Shown piece by piece: positions 17,059 to 26,494 of a stretch of 64,000 bases of DNA. The notes beneath the pieces were generated by a model that had not been told where the DNA came from, searched no databases, and saw only the letters and a list, made by a program, of their open reading frames with translations. Made by a program: the position numbers and the translations under genes. Numbering within the stretch: the first letter of the stretch is position 1; the number at the start of each line of letters is the position of its first letter. The stretch comes from Anaerocolumna sp. GTDB lineage: Bacteria > Bacillota > Clostridia > Lachnospirales > Lachnospiraceae. The stretch spans positions 1-64,000 of the forward strand of contig JAQSXJ010000005.1 in NCBI GenBank assembly GCA_029256725.1, written 5' to 3'.

Positions 17059-17220
17059 GGCAGCAAAGAGAGCTGCCTTTTATCGGAAATTTAAGGTGCA
17101 ATTTCCGATAAGTTATATTATAGAAACAAAAGGAATGTTTCTATAATCGGATGGACGGCAGCAAAGAGAGCTGCCTTTTATCGGAAATTTAAGGTGCAAT
17201 TTCCGATAAGTTATATTATA
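17059..17220 (+). repeat. Two-unit structured repeat element between cdsA and dxr (copy 1)
   Basis: Two identical 64-bp units (17059-17122 and 17157-17220) are joined by a 34-base linker. Each unit has two hairpins: GGCAGC/GCTGCC around an AAAGAGA loop, and ATCGGAAATT/AATTTCCGAT around a short loop. The linker closes a third stem between 17119-17127 and 17137-17145. A related two-unit element is at 30074-30236. The first hairpin is followed by TTTTAT and may act as a weak terminator after cdsA. Confidence 0.9.
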
Positions 17221-17266
17221 ATAAACATCAGCAGTTATATAAACAACAGCAATGAAAGAGGTTATC

Positions 17267-18401
17267 ATGAAGTATATATCCATTCTGGGGTCAACAGGAT
17301 CAGTCGGAACACAAACACTGGAAGTGGTTCGAGAGAATCCGGATATTAAGGTAGTTGCCCTGGCAGCTAATAGCAGCATTACATTGCTGGAGGAACAAAT
17401 AAGAGAATTTGATCCTGCCATAGTGGCAGTGTATGACGAAGTCTTAGCAAAAGAGCTGGCAATCCGAGTGAAGGATATGAATGTGTCAGTTTTTGCGGGA
17501 ATGGATGGACTGATAGCGTGCAGTACGATAGCATCAGCTGAAATAGTTGTCACAGCTTTGGTTGGGATGATTGGAATAACTCCAACCATTGAAGCAATTA
17601 AAGCTGGAAAGGATATTGGAAACACTTGTTACAGCAGGTCATATTATAATGCCTTTGGCAAAAAGCTGTAACGTACATATTCTCCCTGTTGATAGTGAGC
17701 ATTCTGCTATATTTCAGGCATTAAACGGTGAAGAGAAGAATGCAGTTGAACGTATTATTCTAACAGCATCCGGTGGACCCTTTAGAGGAAAAAAGAAAGA
17801 AGACTTAAAAAATATCCAGGTGGAAGATGCCTTGAAGCATCCTAACTGGACTATGGGCAGAAAGATTACCATTGATTCTTCAACCATGGTAAATAAAGGT
17901 CTTGAGGTAATAGAGGCAAGATGGTTATTTGAGGTGGAATTGGAGAAAATACAAGTAGTTATACAACCTCAGAGTATAATTCATTCTGCGGTTGAGTTTA
18001 TGGACGGCAGTATAATTGCACAGATGGGTATGCCTGATATGAAACTGCCGATTCAATATGCTCTTTTTTATCCTTTAAGACGTAACCTTAAAGGTGAGAG
18101 ACTTGATTTGTTTAAACTTGGAAGACTTGATTTTTATGAGCCGGATTATGATACATTTGAGGGACTTAAACTGGCTTATAAGGCAGCAGAAACAGGGGGA
18201 AGCATGCCAACTGTCTATAATGCAGCCAATGAATTTGCAGTAGCCAAATTTCTGAACAGAGAAATAGCTTATATGGATATAATTGATTCAATCAAAGAAG
18301 CTATGGAAGCTCATCAATACAGAGAGAATCCAACGGTTAATGAGATTCTGTCTACTGAAGCAGAGACTTATGAATTCTTGAAACGCAGACTGCATAAATA
18401 G
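17267..18401 (+). pseudogene. dxr: 1-deoxy-D-xylulose 5-phosphate reductoisomerase, frame broken by a 14-nt gap
   Basis: The gene would make MEP in the non-mevalonate isoprenoid pathway. The N-terminal NADPH-binding part is clear (ISILGSTGSVGTQTLEVV, frame from 17267, with AGAGG 5 bases upstream). The catalytic part continues in another frame from about 17619 ([58 protein letters not shown]). Normal enzymes read AGKDIALANKETLVTAG. Here a single G at 17618 separates GATATT from GAAACA, so about 14 nucleotides coding for ALANK are missing and translation would end at 17671. The rest is intact. A sequence error, or a second copy elsewhere, should be considered because ispG nearby shows the pathway is used. 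Confidence 0.85.
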
Positions 18402-18476
18402 ATGAGACAAAAATTATACATTTTCTGATACAGTCAACAATAAATATGGTGTAAGCACACTTAGTTAGGAGTAAAT

Positions 18477-19826
18477 ATGAACATAATTATAGCAATAATA
18501 GTATTCAGTGTCCTAATTGTTATCCATGAACTCGGACATTTTTTGCTGGCAAAGTCTAATGGTATTTATGTTACAGAATTTTCAATAGGTATGGGACCAA
18601 GAATTCTTTCTATGGTGAAGACGCCAAAGGGTTACCGATTGAGAGGTTTTCTGTCACCGGGTGATTTTGCAGCAGCCAACAGAGAATTAGAAGCTACAAT
18701 CTATTCTATAAAGATACTGCCAATCGGCGGTTCTTGTATGATGTTAGGAGAAGATGATACAGTAGAGGATGAGAGAGCTTTTAATAAGAAAGGTGTTTGG
18801 GCAAGAATATCCGTTATTCTGGCAGGACCTATTTTTAATTTTATTTTAGCTTTTATCCTTGCTTTGATTATTGTAGGGATGCAGGGCTATGACTCTGCGA
18901 AAATTGCATCGGTTAAAACTCCGGCAATAGAAGCAGGTTTACAAGAAGGTGATGTGATTACTCAGATTAACGGTAAGAATATAGACCTGTCAAGACAATT
19001 GAAGATGTATTTGTATGTAAACCCTCTTAGTGAAGCAGGTGTTGACATAACTTATCAAAGAGATGGTGAAGCACATAAAACTACAGTGGATCCGGTTTTT
19101 GTTAAGACCTACATGTTGGGATTTTATTATGCAGACGGCACCAAGCCTATGATAAGAGAGCTGATGGAAGGCTATCCAATGGAGAAGGCTGGATTTAAAG
19201 CAGGAGACATTATCACTGGTATTAATGGCGTAGCAGTTGCTACAAGAGATGAACTAATGGCGTATCTGAAAGAACAGCCTTTATCAGATAAAACAATTAC
19301 CGTATCTTATTTACGAGATGGTACTGAGAAGACAGTTTCAGTTACACCGGAACTCTCAGGACAGGGTTATGACCTTGGTCTTTCATTGGATGGCAGTATA
19401 GTAAAGGTTAGTGGCCTAGATGTTATAAAATACAGTTATATTGAAGTGAAATATTCTATTGTCAGCACCATTGATAGCATTGGTTTATTAATTAGACAAA
19501 AAGTATCAGCAGATGAACTGGCAGGCCCGGTTGGTATTGTTGGTATGATAGGAGATATCGTGCAAGGTACGAAAGACAGTGGTTTTACAGCAGTCTTTTT
19601 AAGTCTGGCAAGTTTTAGTATTCTTCTTAGTGCTAACTTGGGAGTTATGAATCTTTTGCCTATTCCAGCCTTGGATGGTGGCAGATTGGTATTTCTGCTG
19701 ATTGAAGTATTCAGAGGAAAACCTATGGACCAGACCAAAGAGGGTATCGTGCATATGATTGGTTTCATAGCGTTGATGATTCTTATGGTATTTGTAGTAT
19801 TTAATGATATAAGCCGTATATTCTAA
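18477..19826 (+). CDS. rseP: Site-2 intramembrane metalloprotease RseP/RasP
   Basis: The 449-aa protein cleaves membrane-embedded substrates such as anti-sigma factors and signal-peptide remnants. The zinc site HELGH is in the first transmembrane helix (residues about 18-22), followed by the conserved FSIGMGP strand. Two PDZ-like domains follow (around AGLQEGDVITQINGK and AGFKAGDIITGINGV), then LAGPVGIVG and the second active-site motif NLLPIPALDGGRLVF near 395-410. Two PDZ domains make it a little longer than the single-PDZ Bacillus type. It lies between dxr and ispG, as in many Clostridia. AGGAG precedes the ATG. Confidence 0.95.
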   Translation: MNIIIAIIVFSVLIVIHELGHFLLAKSNGIYVTEFSIGMGPRILSMVKTPKGYRLRGFLSPGDFAAANRELEATIYSIKILPIGGSCMMLGEDDTVEDERAFNKKGVWARISVILAGPIFNFILAFILALIIVGMQGYDSAKIASVKTPAIEAGLQEGDVITQINGKNIDLSRQLKMYLYVNPLSEAGVDITYQRDGEAHKTTVDPVFVKTYMLGFYYADGTKPMIRELMEGYPMEKAGFKAGDIITGINGVAVATRDELMAYLKEQPLSDKTITVSYLRDGTEKTVSVTPELSGQGYDLGLSLDGSIVKVSGLDVIKYSYIEVKYSIVSTIDSIGLLIRQKVSADELAGPVGIVGMIGDIVQGTKDSGFTAVFLSLASFSILLSANLGVMNLLPIPALDGGRLVFLLIEVFRGKPMDQTKEGIVHMIGFIALMILMVFVVFNDISRIF

Positions 19827-19875
19827 TTGCCAGGATCTGCAAGTAGTACAGCAGTAGATCATTTTAAATTTTATA

Positions 19876-19915
19876 AGGGCTGCTGCTAAATATAATTTCG
19901 CAGCAGCCCTCTTTT
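19876..19915 (+). terminator. Terminator after rseP
   Basis: A perfect 11-bp GC-rich stem (19876-19886 with 19900-19910) with a 13-base loop is followed by CTTTTC. Confidence 0.8.
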
Positions 19916-19954
19916 CGTGTCTTTAGTAAGCCTGGATATTCTATGTTAAATTTT

Positions 19955-20100
19955 GTTACTGTTCACAGGCCACTAACGCGACGTGTTTTTTGTGAGTGTA
20001 TCGAAGCGAAAGTCACAGAAAACCGGAGAATTGCAGCGCCAAAACGCCGCTTTTGCGTTTTGTGTGCATCGCGAAGCGTGTTACTGGTCACGGAACTGCT
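19955..20100 (+). repeat. 146-bp interspersed repeat, copy 1 (before ispG)
   Basis: This segment matches 55806-55951 over 146 bases without gaps and with about seven differences. It has the sequence GTTACTGTTCACAG near its left end and a related one near its right end. It also contains an internal hairpin CAAAACGC/GCGTTTTG. It has no convincing gene; the 63-codon frame across it is an artefact of the repeat. Confidence 0.9.
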
Positions 20101-20273
20101 TAGTAACTAAATTTTGGTATAGTGTAATTCGTCCATCTGGAAGGCTTGCGATATGGTTAGGTATAATGGTATAATAAAGTTCATTTTCTATTTGATTAAC
20201 ACTATAATAAGCAGGTAACAACTTGTTTTAAAGTATACTGTTTTTCAGAAAGGAAGATGGCTTAAATAAACAT

Positions 20274-20294
20274 AAGATGTTTTATTGACATCTT
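20274..20294 (+). promoter_or_regulatory. Small hairpin in the ispG leader
   Basis: A 6-bp stem (20274-20279 with 20289-20294) is followed by a GC-rich GCATGTGTGC...GCACGC pairing just before the ispG ribosome binding site at 20324-20328. The two could compete to expose or hide that site. Evidence is structural only. Confidence 0.25.
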
Positions 20295-20333
20295 GATTTG
20301 CATGTGTGCAATAGCACGCAGATGGGAGTTTTT

Positions 20334-21392
20334 ATGAGAAAAGAGACAAAAGTTATAAGGATTGGCAATAAAGTTATTGGTGGAGGTAATCCGATCCTTA
20401 TTCAGTCTATGACAAATACAAAGACAGAAGATATTGCAGCAACTATAGAACAGATAATTAAGCTGGAAGCTGCAGGTTGTGATATCATACGTTGTGCGGT
20501 ACCAACCATGGAAGCAGCGGAAGCTATTAAAGAAATCAAAAAAGGTATAAATATCCCATTGGTTGCGGATATACATTTTGATTACCGTCTTGCTATTGCT
20601 GCAATAGAAAATGGTGCAGATAAGGTAAGGATAAATCCAGGTAATATAGGTGGAACTGAGAAATTAAAAGCTGTTGTGGATGCCGCAAAGCTTAAGAATA
20701 TTCCGATCAGGGTAGGAGTAAACAGCGGTTCCCTGGAAAGAGAACTGGTGGAGAAATATGGCGGGGTAACACCGGAGGGACTGGTGGAGAGTGCACTTGA
20801 TAAGGTACATGCCATAGAAGACATGGGTTATGATAATCTGGTAATCAGTATAAAATCTTCTGATGTGTTAATGTGTATCAAAGCTCATGAACTGATTGCA
20901 GATAAGAGCAGTTATCCTTTACATGTTGGTATTACGGAGTCCGGAACCTTGTTATCCGGAAATATAAAATCTGCGGTGGGGCTTGGTGTAATGTTATACG
21001 AAGGTATCGGTGATACCATAAGGGTATCATTGACCGGCGACCCCGTAGAAGAAGTAAAATCAGCGAAACTGATACTGAAAGCTCTTGGTCTTAGAAAAGG
21101 TGGTGTAGAGCTGGTATCCTGCCCTACCTGCGGAAGAACCCAGATCGATTTGATAGGTCTTGCCGGAAAGGTAGAAGCAATGATACAGGAATTCGACCTG
21201 GACATTAAAGTTGCAGTTATGGGTTGTGCTGTTAATGGACCAGGGGAGGCGAAAGAAGCTGATATCGGTATTGCGGGAGGCCGGGGTGAAGGAATCCTGA
21301 TAAAAAAAGGTAAGGTAATAAAAAAAGTTCCCGAAGATCAACTGTTAGAGACGCTGCGGGAAGAATTACTGGCAATGAAAGCAGCTTTATAA
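20334..21392 (+). CDS. ispG: 4-hydroxy-3-methylbut-2-enyl diphosphate synthase
   Basis: The start at 20334 (352 aa) has GGGAG 5 bases upstream and gives the usual MRKETKVIRIGN N-terminus. The upstream in-frame ATG at 20298 adds residues unlike the family. The iron-sulfur enzyme reduces MEcPP to HMBPP in the MEP pathway. The TIM-barrel begins GGGNPILIQSMTNT and contains VADIHFDYRLA and RINPGNIG. The C-terminal domain has the [4Fe-4S] cysteines in CPTCGRT and in VMGCAVNGPGEA. It is followed by polC after 36 bases. Confidence 0.97.
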   Translation: MRKETKVIRIGNKVIGGGNPILIQSMTNTKTEDIAATIEQIIKLEAAGCDIIRCAVPTMEAAEAIKEIKKGINIPLVADIHFDYRLAIAAIENGADKVRINPGNIGGTEKLKAVVDAAKLKNIPIRVGVNSGSLERELVEKYGGVTPEGLVESALDKVHAIEDMGYDNLVISIKSSDVLMCIKAHELIADKSSYPLHVGITESGTLLSGNIKSAVGLGVMLYEGIGDTIRVSLTGDPVEEVKSAKLILKALGLRKGGVELVSCPTCGRTQIDLIGLAGKVEAMIQEFDLDIKVAVMGCAVNGPGEAKEADIGIAGGRGEGILIKKGKVIKKVPEDQLLETLREELLAMKAAL

Positions 21393-21428
21393 TAAGTTCA
21401 GCAATTTAGTAGGAAAGAGGCGTAACAC

Positions 21429-24400
21429 ATGGGAATGCTTTTTTTTGAAGTATTCGATCAATTATATGATATTCCGGAGGAATACGTTAACCATTTTAAA
21501 GAGGTTACCGTAGAGAAGGTATGTGTTTCCAAGTCAAAGTCTGAAATCAGAATTTATTTGGAAAGTGGCAGGCTGATTCAGAGAAGAGATATTAAGAAAA
21601 TGGAACAGCTGGTAAAGCAGAGATTATTTGCAGCTACACCGGATGCAGTCTGCTTTCAGGAAAATTATCATCTGTCGGCACAGTATACTCCTAAGAATCT
21701 CTTTGATGCATATAAAGAGAGTATTCTTACGGAATTCAGAGAACGAAGTATTCTGGAATACAATATCTTTGAGTTGTCAGAAATTAATTTTGATGAGAAT
21801 AAGATAATCTTTACTTGTGAAGATAATTTTCTAATAAGAAAAGTAGCATCTGATTTTCAAAAGCATTTAACATATATTTATGACAAATTCAATCTGAAAG
21901 TATCAATTATATTTGATTATTATGAACCGGTAGTCAAAGAGAAACAGGAAGCCTATGAATTTGTTAAGGTAGCAGGTGTTTCGGTGAGTGATAGCCAGGA
22001 TGAAGAAAATGAAGCAAGTGTCAATCACGGAAACAGCGGCGATGGGCAGGCAATGGAACCAGCTAATGATAGAGCTGTTAAAGCCGTAAAAGAAGAAAAC
22101 AAAGGCGAAAAGAGTAAGAGCGGCGGATTCAATTTCGGCGATAAAGACAAGCCTAAATATACACCTAAAAAGGTCATCAATGATCCGGATATTATCTTTG
22201 GAAGAGGTTTTGAAGGTGAAGCAATACCTATTTCTGACATCCAGGATGAGATTGGTGAGGTAGTAATCAGAGGAAAGATCCTAAATACAGAAGCCAGAGA
22301 ACTTAGAAATGAAAAGACACTGTTTATATTTACGATTACGGATTTTACTGACTCTATCTCAGCTAAATTGTTCTTAAAAACAGAAGAAGCAGCGGAAGTG
22401 ACCAGTATTATTAAGAAAGGGAAATTCTTTAAGTTAAAAGGGATGGCCCTGCTTGATAAATACGACAGAGAAGTATCCTTAAGCTCCATTGTTGGCATTA
22501 AAACAATTCCTTCCTTTACCGTGAAACGAATGGATACCAGTGAAGAAAAACGTGTGGAACTACATGCCCATACAATGATGAGTGATATGGATGCCGTCGT
22601 GGATGCTAAAGATTTAGTGAAACGGGCTTTTGAATGGGGACATAAAGCTGTTGCAATTACAGATCATGGTGTAGTACAGTCTTTCCCGGAAGCAAATCAT
22701 GCTCTTAGTAAGTGGGATTATCCGGAGTCTGAATGGGAGAGACTTAAAGAATTTAAAGTTATTTACGGTGTTGAAGCCTATCTGGTAGATGATTTGAAAG
22801 AAATTGTCGTTCACCCGAGAGGACAGACATTATCGGATACATATGTGGTATTTGATATCGAAACCACCGGATTTGGACCGGTCAAAGACAAAATAATAGA
22901 AATTGGTGCTGTCAAGGTAAAGGATGGAATTGTTATTGACAAATTCAGTAGTTTTGTTAATCCGGAAATACCCATTCCTCAGAGAATCGAGGAGCTGACA
23001 GGAATAAAAGATGACATGGTTATCGGCTATCCAATAATTGATGTTATCTTACCGGAGTTTCTTAACTTTTGCGAAGGAACAGTTCTGGTAGCCCATAATG
23101 CTTCCTTTGATGTGAGTTTTATTCGTAAAAAGGCTGAGTTTCTTAACATTGATACGGATTTTACAGTAATTGATACGGTAGGTATGGCCAGAATGCTGTT
23201 ACCTAATCTCAATAATTATAAACTTAACACAGTTGCCAAAGCATTGAGCATATCACTGGAGAATCATCACAGAGCAGTAGATGATGCAGGAGCAACAGCA
23301 GAAATATTTATTAAATTTCTTCCGATGTTAGAGGAAAAAGGGGTTAAGGTAGTGGATGATATTAACCCTTTAGGCAAGCTTTCACCTGATGCTATTAAGA
23401 AACTGCCTACTTACCATGCAATTATTATGGCACAGAGTGATATAGGAAGAGTGAATCTTTATAAACTTATCTCCTTATCACATATAAATTATTATCAGAA
23501 AAGACCTCGTATTCCTAAAAGCTTATTTATGGAGAACAGGGAAGGGTTACTTATTGGCTCTGCATGTGAAGCAGGTGAATTATACCAGGCAATTCTAAGA
23601 GAGCAGCCTCAGGAGGAAATAAATAAACTGGCAGAGTTTTATGATTATCTTGAGATTCAGCCTTTAGGCAATAATGAATTTATGATTGAGAGTGAGAAAA
23701 TTAACATAAATTCCATGGAAGAAATTATGGATATAAACCGCCGGATCGTCAGACTTGGCGAAGAGTTCAATAAACCGGTGGTGGCTACCTGTGATGTACA
23801 TTTTATGGATCCGGAGGATGAAATCTACAGAAGGATCCTGTTATACGGAAAAGGAATGAAAGACGCTGATAACCAGGCACCTTTATTCTTTCGGACAACA
23901 GAAGAAATGCTTGAAGAATTTGCTTATCTGGGAAGGGAGAAAGCTTATGAGGTGGTTGTAACCAATACTAATCTGGTAGCAGACAGAATTGAGAAGATAT
24001 CTCCGGTGCGCCCGGATAAATGCCCTCCGGTAATCGAGGATTCTGATAAGACGCTTAGAGATATTTGTTATAACAAAGCTCATTCCATGTATGGTCCTAA
24101 TCTGCCAAAGCAGGTGGAAGAAAGACTGGAGCATGAGCTACGCTCCATTATAACCAATGGTTTTGCCGTTATGTATATCATTGCCCAGAAATTAGTATGG
24201 AAATCCAATGAAGACGGTTATCTGGTAGGTTCAAGGGGTTCCGTTGGTTCCTCCTTTGTTGCAACTATGTCCGGTATTACAGAAGTAAATCCTTTGGCGG
24301 CACATTATTATTGCAGTCATTGTTATTATTCTGATTTCGAGTCGGACGAGGTAAGAGCTTATGCAGGCAGCAGCGGCTGCGATATGCCGGATAAAGCCTG

Positions 24401-25919
24401 CCCTGTATGTGGAAATCCTTTAAGCAAAGATGGACATGATATCCCCTTTGAAACCTTCTTAGGATTTAACGGTGATAAAGAACCTGATATCGATCTTAAC
24501 TTCTCCGGGGAATATCAGAGTAAGGCGCATGATTATACCGAGGTTATCTTTGGTGAAGGTCATACCTTTCGAGCGGGCACGATTGGTACACTGGCAGATA
24601 AGACTGCCTACGGCTTTGTACTTAAATATTATGAAGAGCATAACCAGCATAGAAGAAAAGCAGAAATTGAGCGTATCGTTGGCGGCTGTGTCGGCGTAAG
24701 ACGAACTACCGGGCAGCATCCGGGAGGTATTATCGTACTTCCCCATGGTGAAGAAATCTACTCCTTTACTCCTGTACAACGTCCGGCAAACGATATGACA
24801 ACGAAAACCATAACCACACATTTTGATTACCATTCCATCGATCATAACCTGTTAAAACTTGATATTCTGGGACACGACGATCCGACTATGATTCGTATGT
24901 TAGAAGATCTTACAGGAGTGGATGCTAAGGGCATCAGGCTGGATGAGGAGAAAGTGCTTTCTCTGTTTGACAACCTGAGTGCTTTGGGGATTAAATCAGA
25001 GGATTTAGGAGGGTGTGATCTTGGCTGCCTGGGTGTTCCGGAGTTTGGTACAGACTTTGTTATGCAGATGCTTCGTGATACAAAACCTAAGAATTTTTCG
25101 GATTTGGTACGTATCTCCGGATTATCCCATGGGACGGATGTATGGCTTAACAATGCCCAGACCCTTATTACAGAAGGGAAATGTACTCTTGGTTCTGCAA
25201 TTTGTACCCGTGATGATATTATGACTTATTTAATCAATACAGGTGTGGACAGTGGTCATTCCTTTAAAATCATGGAGAGTGTACGTAAGGGTAAGGGATT
25301 GACTTCAGATATGGAAGCAGAGATGCTTGCAGCGGGAGTTCCGGATTGGTATATCTGGTCCTGTAAGCGTATTAAATACATGTTCCCGAAAGCCCATGCA
25401 GCGGCTTACGTTATGATGGCTTTCCGTATAGCATATTTTAAGGTATATTATCCTTTGGCATATTATGCGGCTTATTTCTCAATACGTGCTTCAGCTTTTA
25501 ACTATGAGTTGATGTGCCTTGGCAAGGAACGACTTGAACGGCATATGGCAGATTATAAGCGAAGAGGAAATGAGTTAAGTAAGAAAGAACAGGATACCTA
25601 TAAGGATATGAAAATAGTCCAGGAGATGTATGCCAGGGGATACCAGTTTGTGCCTATTGATATATATTCGGCAAAAGCTAACCACTTTCAGATTATAGGT
25701 GATAAATTGATGCCATCCTTAAGTACCATTGACGGTTTGGGTGATAAGGCGGCAGATGCAGTAGTAGAAGCTTCAAAAAATGGTAAATTCTTGTCAAGAG
25801 ATGATTTCAGAAGCCGTTGTAAAGTAAGTACTACAGTGGTAGATCTAATGAATGATTTGGGATTGTTTGGAGATCTTCCGGAGAGCAATCAGATATCTCT
25901 AATGGATTTCCTTCAATAA
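21429..25919 (+). CDS. polC: DNA polymerase III alpha subunit, Gram-positive type PolC
   Basis: The 1496-aa replicative polymerase carries its own proofreading exonuclease, unlike DnaE. Domain order by residue is: N-terminal domain 1-200, an acidic linker 180-260, and an OB domain from about 275 (EVVIRGKILNTEA). A PHP domain from about 375 (VELHAHTMMSD) is split by the DnaQ-type exonuclease from about 470 (VVFDIETTGFG; VAHNASFDVSF; HRAVDDAGATAE). The polymerase core follows, with RGSVGSSF, a four-cysteine zinc motif (CSHCYYSDFES to CPVCGNP), PDIDLNFSGEYQ at about 1018, and the helix-hairpin-helix end. It is intact and typical of Firmicutes. The rseP-ispG-polC order is common. Confidence 0.98.
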   Translation: MGMLFFEVFDQLYDIPEEYVNHFKEVTVEKVCVSKSKSEIRIYLESGRLIQRRDIKKMEQLVKQRLFAATPDAVCFQENYHLSAQYTPKNLFDAYKESILTEFRERSILEYNIFELSEINFDENKIIFTCEDNFLIRKVASDFQKHLTYIYDKFNLKVSIIFDYYEPVVKEKQEAYEFVKVAGVSVSDSQDEENEASVNHGNSGDGQAMEPANDRAVKAVKEENKGEKSKSGGFNFGDKDKPKYTPKKVINDPDIIFGRGFEGEAIPISDIQDEIGEVVIRGKILNTEARELRNEKTLFIFTITDFTDSISAKLFLKTEEAAEVTSIIKKGKFFKLKGMALLDKYDREVSLSSIVGIKTIPSFTVKRMDTSEEKRVELHAHTMMSDMDAVVDAKDLVKRAFEWGHKAVAITDHGVVQSFPEANHALSKWDYPESEWERLKEFKVIYGVEAYLVDDLKEIVVHPRGQTLSDTYVVFDIETTGFGPVKDKIIEIGAVKVKDGIVIDKFSSFVNPEIPIPQRIEELTGIKDDMVIGYPIIDVILPEFLNFCEGTVLVAHNASFDVSFIRKKAEFLNIDTDFTVIDTVGMARMLLPNLNNYKLNTVAKALSISLENHHRAVDDAGATAEIFIKFLPMLEEKGVKVVDDINPLGKLSPDAIKKLPTYHAIIMAQSDIGRVNLYKLISLSHINYYQKRPRIPKSLFMENREGLLIGSACEAGELYQAILREQPQEEINKLAEFYDYLEIQPLGNNEFMIESEKININSMEEIMDINRRIVRLGEEFNKPVVATCDVHFMDPEDEIYRRILLYGKGMKDADNQAPLFFRTTEEMLEEFAYLGREKAYEVVVTNTNLVADRIEKISPVRPDKCPPVIEDSDKTLRDICYNKAHSMYGPNLPKQVEERLEHELRSIITNGFAVMYIIAQKLVWKSNEDGYLVGSRGSVGSSFVATMSGITEVNPLAAHYYCSHCYYSDFESDEVRAYAGSSGCDMPDKACPVCGNPLSKDGHDIPFETFLGFNGDKEPDIDLNFSGEYQSKAHDYTEVIFGEGHTFRAGTIGTLADKTAYGFVLKYYEEHNQHRRKAEIERIVGGCVGVRRTTGQHPGGIIVLPHGEEIYSFTPVQRPANDMTTKTITTHFDYHSIDHNLLKLDILGHDDPTMIRMLEDLTGVDAKGIRLDEEKVLSLFDNLSALGIKSEDLGGCDLGCLGVPEFGTDFVMQMLRDTKPKNFSDLVRISGLSHGTDVWLNNAQTLITEGKCTLGSAICTRDDIMTYLINTGVDSGHSFKIMESVRKGKGLTSDMEAEMLAAGVPDWYIWSCKRIKYMFPKAHAAAYVMMAFRIAYFKVYYPLAYYAAYFSIRASAFNYELMCLGKERLERHMADYKRRGNELSKKEQDTYKDMKIVQEMYARGYQFVPIDIYSAKANHFQIIGDKLMPSLSTIDGLGDKAADAVVEASKNGKFLSRDDFRSRCKVSTTVVDLMNDLGLFGDLPESNQISLMDFLQ

Positions 25920-25929
25920 AGAATTGAAT

Positions 25930-25979
25930 CCATGGCCTTGGGACAGCACCAGATTGCTGTTTCAAGCCATGGGTTTTTT
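25930..25979 (+). terminator. polC terminator
   Basis: A long, nearly perfect stem (25930-25948 with 25955-25972) is followed by a GTTTTTT tract. It overlaps the 3' end of the convergent small gene on the opposite strand. Confidence 0.85.
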
Positions 25980-26174
25980 ATTATTATTTTTTAGTTGTCT
26001 ATCAGTTAAGAGCAGGTTGTAAAGAGCAATAAGGAGAGCAATTACTACAATAAGAGAAGCACCCATGGTGAGCTTGGCATTTATAAAGTCAGTGAAATAG
26101 TTTATCACTACCAGGAGAATCCCAAGGAAACATAGAAACATACCTGTACGTGTGAAAATAAGAGCTTTTTTCAT
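25962..26174 (-). CDS. Small two-helix membrane protein
   Basis: The start at 26174 (70 aa) is chosen because an AGGA-type site precedes it and the sequence then begins MKKALIFTRTG. An in-frame start at 26225 would add a hydrophilic leader. There are two hydrophobic segments, about 9-28 (MFLCFLGILLVVINYF) and 34-55 (GASLIVVIALLIALYN), with a short basic Asn/Lys tail. No named family recognised. Its 3' end overlaps the polC terminator, so the two genes converge. Confidence 0.5.
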   Translation of the reverse strand: MKKALIFTRTGMFLCFLGILLVVINYFTDFINAKLTMGASLIVVIALLIALYNLLLTDRQLKNNNKKPMA

Positions 26175-26333
26175 TATAAATCCTGCCTTTCGCAGCTTAT
26201 TGTTCAATAAATTTAATACTGTCATAAATTATTCCAAATAAATACACATGTAAAGAATACCATGATATGGAATGAAATGCAAATGATTTCATAATCTTAA
26301 GTGCAGCATACAGTGCCGCCCTTTTTGATTTTA

Positions 26334-26362
26334 TTGACAAAGAACTAATATCTGCTTATAAT
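26334..26362 (+). promoter_or_regulatory. Consensus sigma-A promoter of alaS
   Basis: TTGACA (26334-26339) and TATAAT (26357-26362) with a 17-base spacer lie about 130 bases before the alaS start. The leader shows no T-box sequence. Confidence 0.8.
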
Positions 26363-26494
26363 AAGTTACTAGTGGACTTATATATGTTTAATTATGCTTA
26401 TTTTTCGGAATAAACCAAATATTAACTTATATAGTAATTATGAAAAAATATAAATGAAAATTGAACCAATATTTATACGCAGGAGGCAAATAGT

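Noticed and set aside
17600..17640. Programmed frameshift or translational bypass to explain the split dxr, rpsU and others
   Set aside because: Bypassing skips extra bases, but here conserved codons are missing, so no ribosome movement could restore the protein.
19983..20174. 63-codon ORF before ispG
   Set aside because: It lies on the 146-bp interspersed repeat. The second copy gives a similar frame, so it reflects the repeat, not a gene.
20298..20333. Upstream ATG as ispG start
   Set aside because: It lies in the leader hairpins and adds residues unlike the family. GGGAG supports the start at 20334.
26226..26494. T-box riboswitch before alaS, and likewise before leuS
   Set aside because: No AGGGTGG-type T-box sequence or antiterminator structure. 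The leuS leader is too short.
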